From assembly GCA_905221605.1 (NCBI GenBank), contig CAJNDS010002315.1, forward strand, positions 106,001-170,000: a stretch of DNA of 64,000 nucleotides, read 5' to 3'. The notes beneath the pieces are model-generated. The model worked only from the letters and a program-made list of their open reading frames with translations, was not told the DNA's origin and ran no database searches. Positions within the stretch are counted from its first letter, which is position 1. Each line of letters begins with the position of its first letter. Shown piece by piece: positions 1 to 11,225 of the stretch. The DNA comes from Symbiodinium natans. Its lineage: Eukaryota > Sar > Dinophyceae > Suessiales > Symbiodiniaceae. A program made the position numbers and the translations under genes.

Positions 1-690
1 CTCTAAAACCCTAAAGCCCTAAAGCCCTAAAACCCTAAAGCCCCTGAAACCCTCCAACCCGCCAAAGGTCTGTCGCTACCTCTGCCAAGCAGAGCCGCGT
101 GGCTTGGCCCAGCCTGGAAGAGCCTTAGATCAGATCTGCGCGTTTTTGGGTTTCAGGGTTCAGGGTTTAGGGTTCCGTCAGGAGTTAGGGTCTAGTGTTT
201 AGGGGCCCTTGGGACCTTTCACATTTTCCCTTAATGGGTTTAAGAGAAACCATATTCAGGAATATTTTTCAGAGGGTTTTAAGGGCCATCCTAGTTTGGA
301 TCTTCGCTTTTCAGGCTTCAGGACTTAGGGTTTGGGTTTTCGGCGATAGGATTCAGGGCTTAGGGTTTGGAGCTTTGGGGCTTTAGGTTTGAGAGTTTTG
401 GGCTTTCGGGTTTTAGGGTTTTGGGTGTGTGGGTTGTCTGGTTTAGAGCTCCAGGTTTTCAGGCTTAAGCGTTGTTGGTTCTGGGGTTTTTGGGCCGGGC
501 TTTTGAGGTTTAGGGCTTAGGTTTTTGAGATTCAGAGCTGTACTTGTTAGAGGTTTGGGCTTGGGGCCTTTTAGGGTTTGGGGGGGGGGGGGGGGGGGTC
601 GGTTTCGGTCAGGTTTTGGGGTTCGCAAGCTCTAAACCCTAAGCCCTAGGTTTGACTGTAAGTCCTTCGTGAGTTTTTTTTTGTAGTTAC
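1..690. repeat. Degenerate telomere-like DNA
   Basis: C-strand units (CCCTAAA and CCCTAAAG variants) fill the first 60 bases and give way to degenerate G-strand text (TTTAGGG, TTTTGGG, TTCAGGG). A run of G lies near 580-598. An island at 61-150 is open in more than one frame and I cannot assign it. The ORFs in this block are glycine/leucine-rich translations of the repeat. Confidence 0.8.
208..310 (+). repeat. Dispersed element B, copy 1
   Basis: About 100 bases, running from CTTGGGACCTTTCACATTTT to TTTCAGAGGGTTTTAAGGGC, recur in diverged form at 61972-62060 and, split by a telomere-like array, at 55114-55289. This copy is uninterrupted and so shows the empty state of the 55.2 kb insertion site. 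I see no coding potential. Confidence 0.6.
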
Positions 691-695
691 TCCTG

Positions 696-968
696 GTGAA
701 TGCATCTGGAGTGCGTGCTTGGTCCTTCGGGGCGGCGCACGGCTCTGCGTTCTCTTTCTTCTTTCAAATTTCGGATCACATATGTGAGCGATTAAGTTCG
801 CCGCGCAATATGCGTGTCTTTCCTCTCGCTACGTTCGGACGCCGAGCAGCGCTTCAAAGTCAAAAAGTCAAAGCTGGTGAATGCAGTAGTGGCGATACCA
901 CTGCTGGAGCTGCTGGACTATCTAAGGCGAAAGACGCACCATCGCACGATGAGTTACCTTGGTGCTGA
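696..968 (+). CDS. Hypothetical ORF, unassigned
   Basis: An open frame in one of the few unique stretches of the first 4 kb. It starts at GTG, so the true start is unknown. The C-terminal third, rich in Ala, Gly, Ser and Lys and ending DELPWC, looks more protein-like than the repeat ORFs. A short motif (TGGTGAATGCA) occurs at both 693 and 873. I recognise no domain and nothing confirms expression. Confidence 0.2.
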   Translation: MNASGVRAWSFGAAHGSAFSFFFQISDHICERLSSPRNMRVFPLATFGRRAALQSQKVKAGECSSGDTTAGAAGLSKAKDAPSHDELPWC

Positions 969-1159
969 TCCCTAAATCCATGCACACTCGATGTGTGCTG
1001 AATTTGAGGACGACAGGTCTTCGATCGACATGTTCCACGGGCCTTGAGACGGAACGGATGTACTATGTCCGGCCGCAAAAAATCAGCACACGCACCGGTG
1101 GACTGGAGTCCCGTTGCTTCTCAGTAGGAGTGGCAATGTTGAGCAAGCTAAGTCGTTAA

Positions 1160-2330
1160 CGGCGAGGACCGCATCCCTGAAAACTCTCAAGCCTAGACTT
1201 AAAGCCCTGAAAGCCAGAAGCCCTGACGTACTGTTCAGGATTTCGGGCCTGAGGCTACACTGTTACACCTACATCCCTACAGCCATAATGCCTCGGCCTC
1301 AAAGCGGCTGCTTAAGCCCCAAGCCGGAAACGCCTGGAGCTCAAGCTCTAATGCAAGAAGGATTTTGCCTTCAACCAACAACGCTCGACCCCCCAAACCC
1401 CAAAACCCACAAATCCTAAAACCCTGAACCCTGCAAATCCTGTCTTCTAAGGCTCTAAAAACCCTAACACCCCAAAGCAAAACCCCCCCAAACTTCGACA
1501 ACTCCAAACCCCAAAGCCCCACAACCCCCTAAAACCTTCAGCCCTAAACCCCTAAGCCCCTAAACCCCAAAGCCCTAAAGCGCAACTGTGAGTCGTAGGG
1601 TCGATACAATGGTCCCTCTTACTTGTTCGCCAAACCCTAAACCCTAAACCCTAAGCCCTAAACCCTAAACCCTAAACCCTAAACCCTAAAACCTAAACCC
1701 TAAACCCTAAACCCTAGATTTCTGAAGTCGGGGCCCTTGGGCTTGATAGGGTGTTACATAAGGTTACCAAAACCCTTTGCCCATGCAAAGGGGCCTTCTT
1801 GCAAGTCCCTACGGGTTTAGGGTTTAGGGTTTAGGGTTTAGGGTTTGGGGTTTAGGGTTCAACGCCCAAACTCTACGACCGCCCCTAAGACCCTAGACCC
1901 CTAAAGCCCTAAATCCCCAAAACCCTAACACCCAAAGACCCTAATCCCCTAACATCTTCCAAAATCACATCTTCCTCTACAACGCGACAGCGCTTGAACC
2001 CCTAAGCCCTTTGAAACCCTACCCTAAATACCTAAACCAAGCCCAAACAAAAGCAAAACAAAACACTGCAAGAACCCTCTTCTTAAACCACCAGAACCCT
2101 ATAACTCGAAGACCCAAAATAGAGCCCTCAGACCCCAAACAAATCCCCACCTAATCCCGAAACCCTAAACCCCTAAAGACCTTATAACCCCTAAATCCCC
2201 GAAACCCTGAAACCCCCAAGAGTGAGGCCGCCAACCCTAAACCCTAAAGCCCAAACCCTATACCCCAAAGGGTTTAGGGTTTAGGGTTTAGGGTTTAGGG
2301 TTACCTTAAGTCTTATACCAAGAGTGAGGC
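1160..2330. repeat. Telomere-like block with opposed arrays
   Basis: Mostly degenerate C-strand text. Near-regular CCCTAAA runs at 1631-1716 and, after about 97 unique bases, the opposite strand (TTTAGGG) runs at 1814-1859. A second opposed pair meets almost directly near 2235-2305. No coding island was recognised. Confidence 0.8.
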
Positions 2331-2399
2331 TGCCACTTCTGGACCTTCCGGATCCCGGTCTCCGAGAACCTCGACGAGGGCGGGCCTTGCCTGCTCCAT

Positions 2400-3420
2400 G
2401 CTGCCGGAGGCCGGGTTTCAGGGAGGTTCAGGGAGTTTGGGGGGGGGTTTAGGGGTGGGTTTTGGGGCGGAGGTTTTCGGGTGTAGGGGGTGGTTTTGGG
2501 GCTGGGGGGGGGGGGGGGGGGGGTTTGGAGGGTTTAGGGTTTTGGTGGAGCTTCTGCAGGGTTTGGTGCCGCCAGGCGGTGGCTTGTGAGCCGTGAAGAC
2601 GATCTGAACTCGACGCACAGAAAGCAGACATCGCAAACGTCTTCGGCAAGTGCAGGGCGACTGGAGTATCTGTTAAAGCTCTGTGGTCACTTTCTAACTC
2701 AGAGCCGGCTCGGGTTATTTGGTGTAGGTGTCACTTTGCGCGTACGCGGCTGGGGTGCGCAGACTGGAGCTTCCCAAGCCCCACATACCCTGGATCCTTC
2801 CAATACACCCTACTGTAAACCTTGGCCCGAAGCACGTGAACCCGTGAACCCTAAACCCTGAACCTTCATACCCTGAACCCTTGGACCCTCGTTTTTAAGG
2901 AGGTAGGGAGGGGGGGGGCTTGGGGGTGTAGAGGGGGGTAGTAGGGAAAGCCATAGAAGTTCAGAAGCGGGGAGGTTGAGGGTTTGTTCTACATAAAAGT
3001 CCCCCATAATAGTCGAGTCGAGTTTTTTTTTTGCAGGGCTTCCCCGCCCCCCCTCCCCCCCTCAAGAATTGCTGGATTTAGAGCTAACTTGGATTTACAC
3101 AACATAAGGGCGCTGGGCCTGGATCTTGTGCAAAGGCTGGGGGGGGGGGGGAGGGTTTCAGGTTTGTGGGCTTACGGTTTGGGGATTCAGGCAGCCTCCG
3201 CGCCCCCATCGATCTTTACGTCGCAGGCCCGCGTAGTTTACGCTTTCGAACATCCAAACCCCGAGAAGACTCGAAGCCGGAGCCAACATCGGAAACCCTA
3301 AGCGTTTCGAATCTCCAAGACCTTGCAACCATCCGAAACCGAAAGCCCCACAACGCCCAAATCCTCAACCCCCTCCCACATAAACCCCTACACCCCTACA
3401 CACTTATCCCCTCCCCTCCT
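2400..3420. repeat. G-tract and telomere-like block
   Basis: G-rich degenerate repeats include uninterrupted G runs near 2507-2523 and 3138-3150 and C runs near 3045-3062. The stretch 2580-2790 is unique but I see no convincing exon in it. From 3290 the text becomes C-rich and leads into the island at 3429. Confidence 0.6.
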
Positions 3421-3428
3421 TCCCCGCC

Positions 3429-3582
3429 AGCAGATGGTGCCGAACCGCGGCGTGCATCGAGTCCTGCGGCCGTCGCCGGACCCAGGCACTGCCCCCCGGA
3501 GGCCATGGAGGTCCCGGACGTGGAGGAGGCGCGGCCAGCGGGGTCAGTGCGCAGCTACAGCTCCCTAGGAAGCAGGTCATAA
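3429..3582 (+). CDS. Putative 3'-terminal exon, unknown protein
   Basis: After a long pyrimidine-rich stretch ending CCCCGCCAG, a frame stays open to TAA at 3580-3582. It contains EAMEVPDVEEARPAG and ends SYSSLGSRS. Composition is protein-like and unlike the repeat ORFs. No telomere-like tract follows directly, which suits a last exon followed by a 3' UTR. The acceptor could be after CCAG or after CCAGCAG. Function unknown. Confidence 0.4.
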
Positions 3583-3938
3583 GCAAGGCTATAGCCCAGG
3601 TATCGTAGCCATAGCCTGACATGTAACATATTTCCTGAGTTTTAAGGCAATGTTGAGACCCTAGGACCCGAGGTGTTCCAAGGCTCTATGTACCTTCTTC
3701 AGGGAAATGTCCAGGCAGGCCTGGAGACTAAACCCCGAAGCCCCTGACCCCTCACTTTCTTCAGCCAGGCGCCCGAACCCTGAAGGTCAGGGTTTAGGGT
3801 TAGGGTTCAGGGCTTGGGGCTTAGGGTTTAGGGTTTGGGGTTTAGGGTTTAGGGCTTAGGGCTTAGGGCTTCGGGCCTCAAGGTCTATGCTTTCGGGTTT
3901 CGTGGGTTCTTCGGGGATTGGCTCCGTGAAAGGTTCTG

Positions 3939-4032
3939 GCCGACCGCCCGGGCGCGCCAATCTTCCACGTGGGCAGCGAGCCCGCGGCCGTCGCGCGAGC
4001 GCTGTGGGAGGCCCAAGGGGGAGAGCACGATT
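3939..4032 (+). CDS. Possible coding island
   Basis: The + frame reads APIFHVGSEPAAVARALWEA followed by QGGEHDF, which is protein-like with few rare residues. Both flanks break the usual pattern: G-rich on the left, C-rich on the right. The minus strand is also open here (3885-4091), so strand and reality are uncertain. Confidence 0.25.
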
Positions 4033-4483
4033 TCCCTAGACCTCCTCAACTTCCTCAGCTTCCTAAACTTCTGAATGTTGTGGCCTCCCAAACTTCCTGA
4101 GCCCGAAGCCCGAAACCCCGAACTCTCAGAACTTTCGGCTTCGGAATTTAGAGTTTTGGGGTTAGTTCAAGGAGTTCAGGGGCCAAGGCGTCGCGGCTGG
4201 GGCGTTGAGGGCTCTAGGGACGACGGGGCCTAGGGACGACAGAGTTTAGGGCTTACGGGATATAGGGCTAGACCCTAAAACTTACAACCCTGAAGCCCTA
4301 AACAGCCTAAACCCCGAGAAGCCCTAAACCCTAAACTCCTAACCCCCATGGAGCCCTAAACCCTAAACCCCTGCCCCTGAGAACTTCTTCGATCGCCTAA
4401 ACCCTAAACCGGAAACCCGAAACCCTAAACCCTAAGACCTCAACCCCAAACCTTAGCCATAAACCCAATAAACCTTAGAAGCC

Positions 4484-4567
4484 CCCGAGGAGGGCTTTGC
4501 GGTGCTGCGGGGAGCGTTGCCGTCGCAGTCGGCAGATGACCTGCGCCAGGCGGTTGAGGCGGGGCTT
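4484..4567 (+). CDS. Putative internal exon, unknown protein
   Basis: A GC-rich island between a C-strand tract (4260-4480) and a G-strand tract (from 4566). One + frame is open throughout and includes EEGFAVLRGALPSQSADDLR, which looks like an alpha-helical protein segment. It has the same C-rich/exon/G-rich arrangement as most islands here. Function unknown. Confidence 0.4.
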
Positions 4568-5419
4568 TGGGGGTTTAGGGGTTTAAGGTTTATTGTTTAA
4601 TTAGGGTTTAGGGTTTAGGAACAGCGTTGCTTCATTTTTTGGGGGTTGCGATGTAGTTTAGGTTTTAGGGTTTAGGGTTTAGGGTTTAGGGTTCAGGGAG
4701 TGTGTTTAAATCAGGCAAAGGCATGCATCTTAACCTTTACGAAGCCCCAGGCCCCCTAAACCCCTCACTCCAAACCTACACCCTGAACCTTGAATTCTAA
4801 ACTCCTAGACCTAGAAACCCCTAAGCCCTGAACTCTGAACTCCAAACTCAAGCCTCACAAGTTCGGACAGCACGGGCTTCCATTGGAATCAGTGATTCGA
4901 AAGCTTTGAGCAGCAAGCTGTTGCACGGCCAATTCTCAGTTGAGGTTGTAAAATCGCTAGTCGCGTGTGTGTAGCGAGCGTGTGAGCGCGAACCAAAACC
5001 GTCGACGCATCATGAACGCAACGGCCCTGGAGCTCCACCCATTCCATACCATTTTCGTCGCTTCTGGTGGTTTTCATCCTGGTCCGGATCTACAACTGGA
5101 GCCTGAACCAGGAGTCAAAGCCATTTGGTTATTGACATGCGTTGACATCGGACGCACGTTCTGATGTGTAATTTCAGTTCGTGGCAGGAGGAGACGGGTG
5201 GCCGCCGGCCTCGGGCTTCAGCTGCGCTCGCGCAAGACGTCACAAAAGGTTTGCGAGTCGCGTGTGCTCCACTCATGTGTCATGTTGCTACCCAATTCTT
5301 CTTCGCTGGGAGGCCCCAGCCTTAAAAGCGCGCAGCCAGCTCATTTCACCCCTTCAAAGAGCCCAGCCTCAAGAGCCAGCTCCTTAAAGGGCCGTTCGCA
5401 CTTGCGTCCAAAGCGTTCC

Positions 5420-5668
5420 CACATTTGCATTTGCGTTTGGATTTGAACGTTTTCCAGCGCACTTTCTACTGGCCACCGAAGACTCGTGCTTCTGAGGGCC
5501 AAACCACATTTGCGTTCACGTTTGCGTCCGCAATTGCGTTGGCGTTTGGATTCCCATTTGCGTTCGCGCTTGCGTTCGCGTTTGCAGTCGCTTTTGCGTT
5601 TGCGCTTGCCTTCAAGGCGTTCCTATTTGCGTTCACATGCGCACATCTGCGTTTGCATTTGGATTTGA
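5420..5668 (-). repeat. TTTGCG hexamer array
   Basis: A degenerate six-base array of the TTTGCG / TTCGCG type, twelve-base period in places. It is the inverted counterpart of the array at 6022-6505. Translations are alternating Ala/Phe on + and Asn/Ala on -, an artefact of the hexamer. Confidence 0.85.
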
Positions 5669-6021
5669 ACTTCCTTATGTCCAATGCATCTTCTACCGGT
5701 CATCGACAAAATAGGGGCCCAGCCCTAACGGCTAGATGGTTTAAGCCAAAAGGGCCCAGCAATCAAAGTAAACTAGCATTTTGAACTCCTTATGGTGTGA
5801 ACTCAATGAAACTCCCGGATCTGCGTTCGCAACACATCCCGCCTGCGTTGTTATTCATTGTGTCGCTGCTGTATTTAGAGAGCGTTGGGCCATAGGAAAC
5901 CCCGCCCTGAGCACCCAAAAAAACCTCGGCGGTGTGTTGCAAAGTAACTATTGGTCATCTGCTTCCGTGCAGAACATTGAGGCAGAGAAGCTGTCGGATG
6001 CACAAGGGAACCCTTTGGACA

Positions 6022-6505
6022 CAATGCAAATGTGACTGCAAATGCGAAAGCAAATGCAAATGCACATGTGAAAGCAAATGTGAGCAGAAATGTAAAGACA
6101 GGCGCGACGAATGCAAAAATGCAATCCTAGATGTGAGTGCAAATGCGAACACAGATGGGAATGCAAATGCGAATGCAAATGTGAACACAAATGCGAGTGC
6201 AAACGCGAGTGCAAATGCTAGTGCAAATGCGAATGCAAATGCGAACGCAAATGCAAACGCAAATACGAATGCAAATGCGCGTGTAAATGCGAATGTAAAG
6301 CAAAGTAAGCAGATGCGAATGCAAATTCAGTTGCGAATGCAAATGCAAACGCAAACGTGAGTGCAAATACGAATACAGATGGGAATACAGAAATACAAGT
6401 CCTTGCGTATGCAAGTGCAAATGCGCCGTGTAAATGCAAATGCAAATGCAAATGTGAATGCAAGTGCGAGCGCAAAACAAATGCGAGTGCAATGCGAATT
6501 CGTCA
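6022..6505 (+). repeat. GCAAAT/GCGAAT hexamer array
   Basis: About 480 bases of six-base units (GCAAAT, GCGAAT, GCAAAC). It is inverted relative to 5420-5668 with about 350 bases between, so the pair could form a long imperfect stem. The long ORFs across it (Asn/Ala or Cys/Ile/His-rich) are repeat translations. Confidence 0.9.
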
Positions 6506-6862
6506 ATGGATTGCCCCAAGGCACGTAAAACGCAGATGAACCTGCAGACGTCGCGCGAGCATGCGTGCTGCCGTTTTTGCCATCGTCGCAGGTCCTTCCT
6601 CCCCTGATCAAGGTTATGCGCTTTTTGGAAGGTAAAGGGGTAGGCGTTGATAACCAAACAATATCAGACTGGTTGTGTGCTTCTACTTTCTGCGCCGTTC
6701 TGCGGTATGCTGCGTGCTTATTGCTGCATACTTGCAGCGGCGTGCTTAGTCTTAATCATGCACTATTGTCTGCTTTGACCCACGTTGAACGTGTCACAGA
6801 AGGAAAGCAGGCCAACTGCATAAAAAAGCACAAACAAAAGCGAAACTTAGCAACAGTGAGCC

Positions 6863-7024
6863 ATGCCGCCGTCCTCTAAGACGAGAGTCAAGAAAAGCGA
6901 GCTTGGAACTCGGTGTCGATTTGTTTGCCGAGTTTACAGAACGATGAGCTTTCTACCCAGGTTAGAAGCGATCAAGTTCCACCCCCTTTGCAGCGATATG
7001 ATCGAAGAGGAGGTGCTGTTTTGA
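6863..7024 (+). CDS. Small ORF, 53 codons, unknown
   Basis: ATG at 6863 opens a frame to TGA at 7022-7024. The N-terminus is basic (MPPSSKTRVKKSELGTRCRF) and the C-terminus acidic, ending DMIEEEVLF. It lies in unique sequence, with no telomere-like bases, and has balanced amino-acid use. A second open frame overlaps the 5' part. It could be a complete small protein or one exon. No family recognised. Confidence 0.35.
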   Translation: MPPSSKTRVKKSELGTRCRFVCRVYRTMSFLPRLEAIKFHPLCSDMIEEEVLF

Positions 7025-8112
7025 CCCAACAGTGTTTGAATGGCCAGCACCTTGCGCTGAGGCGCGTTTGTAACACTCGAGTCTTCACCTTGGCGAGAAG
7101 ACTCGAAGTGAAACGCTGGGGCGCTGGTCGGAAGCTTACCTACCAATAACCTGCCTAGGTCTTCCGTTCTTTTTTGGCAGCCGAGAAGGCGCGGTGTGGA
7201 AAGTTCTTTCTGGGAACACCAAGCTAAGCCCCAAAGTGCGCCGTCAAATCCTACAGAGCAGCTGGCTCAGAGCACTCTTTGTGTGTTTGCCTTGTGAATC
7301 TCTGCTCAAGACCGCCTTTCAGGCGTCGAGGCGACGAAAGAGATTCGTCCGATGACTCGCTGCGGGCTCAGGAGCCACGTAGCGCGCGAGAGGCAGGAAC
7401 ACACTTGCGCAGTCAGCAACCAAAGTATTCACGCTATAAGCGCCCCCTAATGTGGCAGACTACTTTGACGACGTCCTTCGTGGGTGCAAAAAGGAGTGTC
7501 AGCGCGTGCCTGTGCGTTGGAGATTCTGTTTCTGAACTGCGCGGGGCTTGAAGTTGAGTCCCCTTTCAAACCAACGTGCCATTCGGAGTCAAGTTCGGCT
7601 TCGCTCCCAGCGCCGTGATTTGAACTTCTCATCTTCCAGCGCGCTTTCTACTAGCTATCGAAAACGTGCCGCTCGGGAAGTTCGAGTTGGCCTTCAGACA
7701 GCATCGTGGATTGAACTGTTGAGTTTCTTTCTACTGGCCATCAACAAGTCAACAGGCCATTCGGAGTAAAATTTTAATTGGCCCAATGTCGTGAGCTGAT
7801 CTGTTAATCTCCAACGCACTTTCTACTGGCCATCGAAAACTGGTGAATCAAAGGGGCCCAGCCTGAACAGTACATAGATCGTTTCACCCAAATCGGAACC
7901 AGCCTGAAGACCCAGATATTTGACCCCTCAAGGGGCCCAGGCTGCACGGCCTTTCGGGTTTTCTTTTTGCTATTAAATGAATGAAACAAGATTAAACTAG
8001 TCAAATTAGCTAAATTGCTTGCTTCCCAGACCACCCAGCCCAGCCAAGTCGAGTTTTTGCGCTGCAAAAACGGGATCTGCGGTTGTTGGCGCTTGTGGAA
8101 GTAGCTCTATCT

Positions 8113-8114
<2 letters not shown>

Positions 8115-8157
<43 letters not shown>
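8115..8157. repeat. CT microsatellite
   Basis: About 20 uninterrupted CT dinucleotides. The Ser/Leu and Arg/Glu ORFs over it are repeat translations. Confidence 0.95.
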
Positions 8158-8160
<3 letters not shown>

Positions 8161-8225
8161 GGATTTCCCGCAGGGTTTGGGTTTCACGCGCATTTGTGAC
8201 CCGTCCGCCCCTGCCGTGTGCACAG

Positions 8226-8300
8226 GAGGAAGGCGTTGTGCCCAACAGGGGGGGACGCGCTGTGGCCTTCGGTGCTGCCTACAGATCGTGCGCACACTAA
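8226..8300 (+). CDS. Putative 3'-terminal exon, unknown
   Basis: Follows GTGTGCACAG, a good acceptor, and stays open to TAA at 8298-8300. It includes EEGVVPNRGGRAVAFGAAYR. C-strand telomere-like text starts just after the stop. Function unknown. Confidence 0.35.
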   Translation, partial: EEGVVPNRGGRAVAFGAAYRSCAH

Positions 8301-8402
8301 CCCTAAGCTTTGAACCCTGAACCCTAAAACCCTAAACCGCCTAAACCTAGAGATTTTGAACTCTAAATCCTCAACCTAGAAACCCCAAACCCTCAGCCAC
8401 GA

Positions 8403-8510
8403 TTGACTACGAAACAGTACGTCAGAAACAAGTTTCCTATTTTTGCCGTTGGAAGCTGCCAGGTCGAGGCGGAGAGACTCTTAGCAGAGGACGCGCGCGA
8501 GTTTAATGCA
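8403..8510 (+). CDS. Putative internal exon, unknown protein
   Basis: One frame is open for 36 codons, including QYVRNKFPIFAVGSCQVEAE and then RLLAEDAREFNA, a convincing globular segment. It follows C-strand text (8300-8400) and ends exactly where GTTTAGGGTC begins, so the telomere-like unit itself supplies the GT donor. One of the clearest cases of this arrangement. Function unknown. Confidence 0.5.
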
Positions 8511-9074
8511 GTTTAGGGTCTAGGGATTTAGGGCCTAGGGATATAGGGATTTGGGGTTTAGGGTTTAACGACTTAGGTTCTAGGGGATTGCAGGGTTTAG
8601 GTAGGGACTTCGGGTCTAGGGGTTTAGGGTGTAGAGGTTTAGGGTTGAGGGATTGAGGGTCTAGGGGTTCAAGGATTAAGGGTGTAGGGTTTAGGGGTTT
8701 GGGAGTTAGGGGTTTAGGGGCTTAGGGTTTAGGGGCTCTAGTGTCAAGGAGTTTAGGAACCACTCGACCTGAAACCGCTTTAAACTCTGAATCCTAGCAC
8801 GCTCTAACCTCAAAATCCTGAACCTTAACCCCTCAACCCAAAATCCGCCTGGAATGTCCTGTCCCAGGACCTGCGGTGGGCGCTTGTTCCTTCTTGTGGG
8901 GGTATTCGGTTCTCTTGTAAGCAATAAACGGCTACCTTTGTGTTTTCCCACGTAGGATAATCCCTAAACCTTAAACCCCAGATCCTAAACTAACTCACCC
9001 CAAACCCTGAACCCTAAACCCGCAACCATAAACCCCAGACCCTAAACCCTAAATCCCGAACTTTCTGGAAGACT

Positions 9075-9132
9075 CATGAGAGCCTGGGCTATGGGAGGAC
9101 CCTCAGCGCCTTGGCAACCGTGGGCCGCGGAG
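9075..9132 (+). CDS. Putative internal exon, weakly OPR-like
   Basis: The frame reads HESLGYGRTLSALATVGRG and ends in G|GTGCGC. LSALATVG resembles the helical core of OPR-type repeats, but one short match is weak evidence. C-strand text precedes it and G-strand text follows. Confidence 0.35.
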
Positions 9133-9725
9133 GTGCGCGGGAGGTGTAGGGTTGAGGGATTTAGGGTTTAGTGTATCGGGGTTTCAGGGTTTCAGGGTTT
9201 AGGGTCTATTGTTCAGGTTTAGTGTTCCGGGTTTGGGGGTCTCAGGGTTTCGGGGTTTAGGGTTTCAGGGTTTTCGGGTTCAGGGGGTCAGGGTTCAGGG
9301 TTCAAGGCTTAGGGTTTAGGGTCTAAGGGTCTAAGGGTTAAGGGTTTCAGGGTTAGGTTTCAGAGTTTCAGGGTTTAGGGTTTGGGTTCCATGACTCTAG
9401 GATGCCAGGGTTAAGAACTGAAGGTGTCAGGGTTCAGGGATTGGGTTTCAAGGAGTCATGGTTCAGCCTTTAGGGTTTAGGGTTTAGGGTTTAGGGTTTA
9501 GGGTTTAGGGTTTAGGGTTTAGGGGAGGGGGGGGGGGGGTCAGCGTTCGCGGGGTTTAGGTTTCAGTTTAGGGTCCAGGGCTTCGGGTTTAGGGGTTCAG
9601 GGCTTAGGTTTGGAGTTCAGGCACCTAAGACATCTGGTTTTAACAGCGACAATGGCTTAGGGTTTAGGTCAACCCTAAACCCTTGACCCTAAACCCTAAA
9701 CCCTCGAGGCAACTTCAGCACCCAA

Positions 9726-9801
9726 GCTGCCAGGTATTCCTGGGGCGGTGCATCCACGACGCACCACATGGTGCACGTCTGGCAGTGGCTTGCCAGCAGG
9801 G
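9726..9801 (+). CDS. Putative internal exon, unknown
   Basis: An island between CCCTAAA text on the left and GTTTAGGG text on the right. The best frame reads YSWGGASTTHHMVHVWQWLA. The donor again coincides with GTTTAGGG. Frame choice is uncertain because a second frame is also open. Confidence 0.35.
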
Positions 9802-10197
9802 GTTTAGGGTTTAGGGTTTTAGGGTTTTAGGGTTTAGGGTGTAGGGTTTAGGGTTTAGGGTTTAGGGTTTAGGGTTTTAGGGTTTGGGGTTTAGGGTTTA
9901 GGGTTTAGGGTTCAGGGTTTAGGATTTAGGGTTTAGGGTTTAGTTGGGCTGTCCTCTGCAGGGGTTTACGTTTGGGGTGTAAGGTTTAGGGTTTAACGTT
10001 TAGCATTTAGGGTTTAGGGTGATAAAAGGGATCAGCGGTTTCACAGGTTAGCAGGTTCAAGGGTGCAGCGGTTCAAGCCTCAACCCCAAACCCTAAACCC
10101 TGAGCCCTAAACCCTAAACCCGAAACCCTAAACCCCAAACCCCAAACACCAAACCCTAAACCCCAAACCCTAAACCCTAAACCCTTAAGCGCCAAGC

Positions 10198-10280
10198 AGA
10201 GCTGAGGTGGGCTCAGCTCCTTGACCTGCCAACTGTGACGCCGGTGCTCGAGGCAGGGCGAGGGATGAGGGAGGCCAGGG
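10198..10280 (+). CDS. Putative internal exon, unknown
   Basis: C-strand tract at 10080-10190, then LRWAQLLDLPTVTPVLEAGR, then G-strand text. The segment is leucine-rich and helical. No domain can be named. Confidence 0.35.
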
Positions 10281-10390
10281 GGGTTAGGGTTTAATGTGAC
10301 TTTGTTGCACCCTAACCCTAAACACTAAACCCTAAACCCTATAAACTCTAAACCCAAAACCCCTAAACCCTAAACCCTTAACCCTTGCAG

Positions 10391-10500
10391 GATGTAGAGA
10401 ACTCTTCGAAGGCTTCCTCACATTGGCCAACTAGGTCCCGATTGTGGAGGGCTGTCGAACATCCCACCCCGCGCTGTCTAAGGCCGCAAAGCCAAACTAA
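10391..10500 (+). CDS. Putative exon, unknown
   Basis: Begins after CCCTTGCAG. Two frames are open for part of it: one reads DVENSSKASSHWPTRSRLWR, the other GCRELFEGFLTLAN and then a stop. A near-perfect TTTAGGG array follows from 10515. The acceptor is good; frame and 3' end are uncertain. Confidence 0.3.
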
Positions 10501-10514
10501 GTTTACTGTTTTAG

Positions 10515-10645
10515 AGTTAGGGTTTAGGGTTTAGGGTTTAGGGTTTAGGGTTTAGGGTTTAGGGTTTAGGGTTTAGGGTTTAGGGTTTAGGGTTTAGGGT
10601 TTAGGGTTTAGGGTTTAGGGTTTAGGGTTTAGGGTTTAGGGTTAG
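10515..10645 (+). repeat. TTTAGGG array
   Basis: About 18 consecutive TTTAGGG units with almost no variants. It lies directly right of the island at 10391-10500, the usual position of G-strand arrays in this window. Confidence 0.95.
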
Positions 10646-11059
10646 GGTTTTGGGTTTGGAGTTTAGGGTTCCGGGTTTCGGGTTCCTGCATGCACCCTAA
10701 ACCCTAAACCCCTATACACCCTAAAACCCCGTAATACCCCGTAAAGCCCCCTAATACCCCCCAAACCCCTAAACCCCCCTAAACCCCTTTAAACCCCCTA
10801 AAGCCCCCTAAAACCCCTAAACCCTAAACCCTAAACCCTAAACCTTAAACCCCTCCGGAGGTGGCATTGTGGGATTACGGGCCAAAAGCCTCAGGGGTTT
10901 AGGGGTTAGGGTTTAGGGTTTGGGGTTTGGGGTTTAGGGGTTAGGGTTTGGGGTTTAGGGTTTAGGGTCCCAGTTTTTCTTCTGGGTTGTGTGGTCCTGG
11001 GCTTGTGAATATCTAGCGTCCCGTGGACTAAATTAAAACAAGCAAGATCGCGCGTTTTC

Positions 11060-11224
11060 CAAACCCTAAACCCTAAACCCTAAACCCCAAACCCCAAACC
11101 CCAAGCCCTAAACCCTAAACCCTAAACCCTAAACCCTAAACCCTAAACCCTAAACCCTAAACCCTAAACCCTAAACCCTAAACCCTAAACCCTAAACCCT
11201 AAACCCTAAACCCTAAACCCTAAA
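11060..11224 (-). repeat. CCCTAAA array
   Basis: A near-perfect C-strand array after a few CCCCAAA variants. It ends at the start of the exon-like island at 11226. Confidence 0.95.
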
Positions 11225-11225
11225 G

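Larger units (their letters stand above)
5450..7860 (+). repeat. Recurring CTTTCTACTGGCC motif
   Basis: A motif of about 40 bases, core CTTTCTACTGGCCATCGAAA, recurs near 5458, 5687, 7640, 7725 and 7811, several times followed within 60 bases by GGGGCCCAGCC. Spacing is irregular, so it is a dispersed or decayed tandem family. I see no TIRs or coding content. Confidence 0.55.

Noticed and set aside
1-60. Chromosome end
   Set aside because: The CCCTAAA text at base 1 is short and degenerate, and longer, purer arrays lie inside the window; nothing marks a true terminus.
5425-6657. Ala/Phe, Asn/Ala and Cys/Ile/His-rich ORFs
   Set aside because: Produced by the hexamer arrays, whose unit length keeps frames open.
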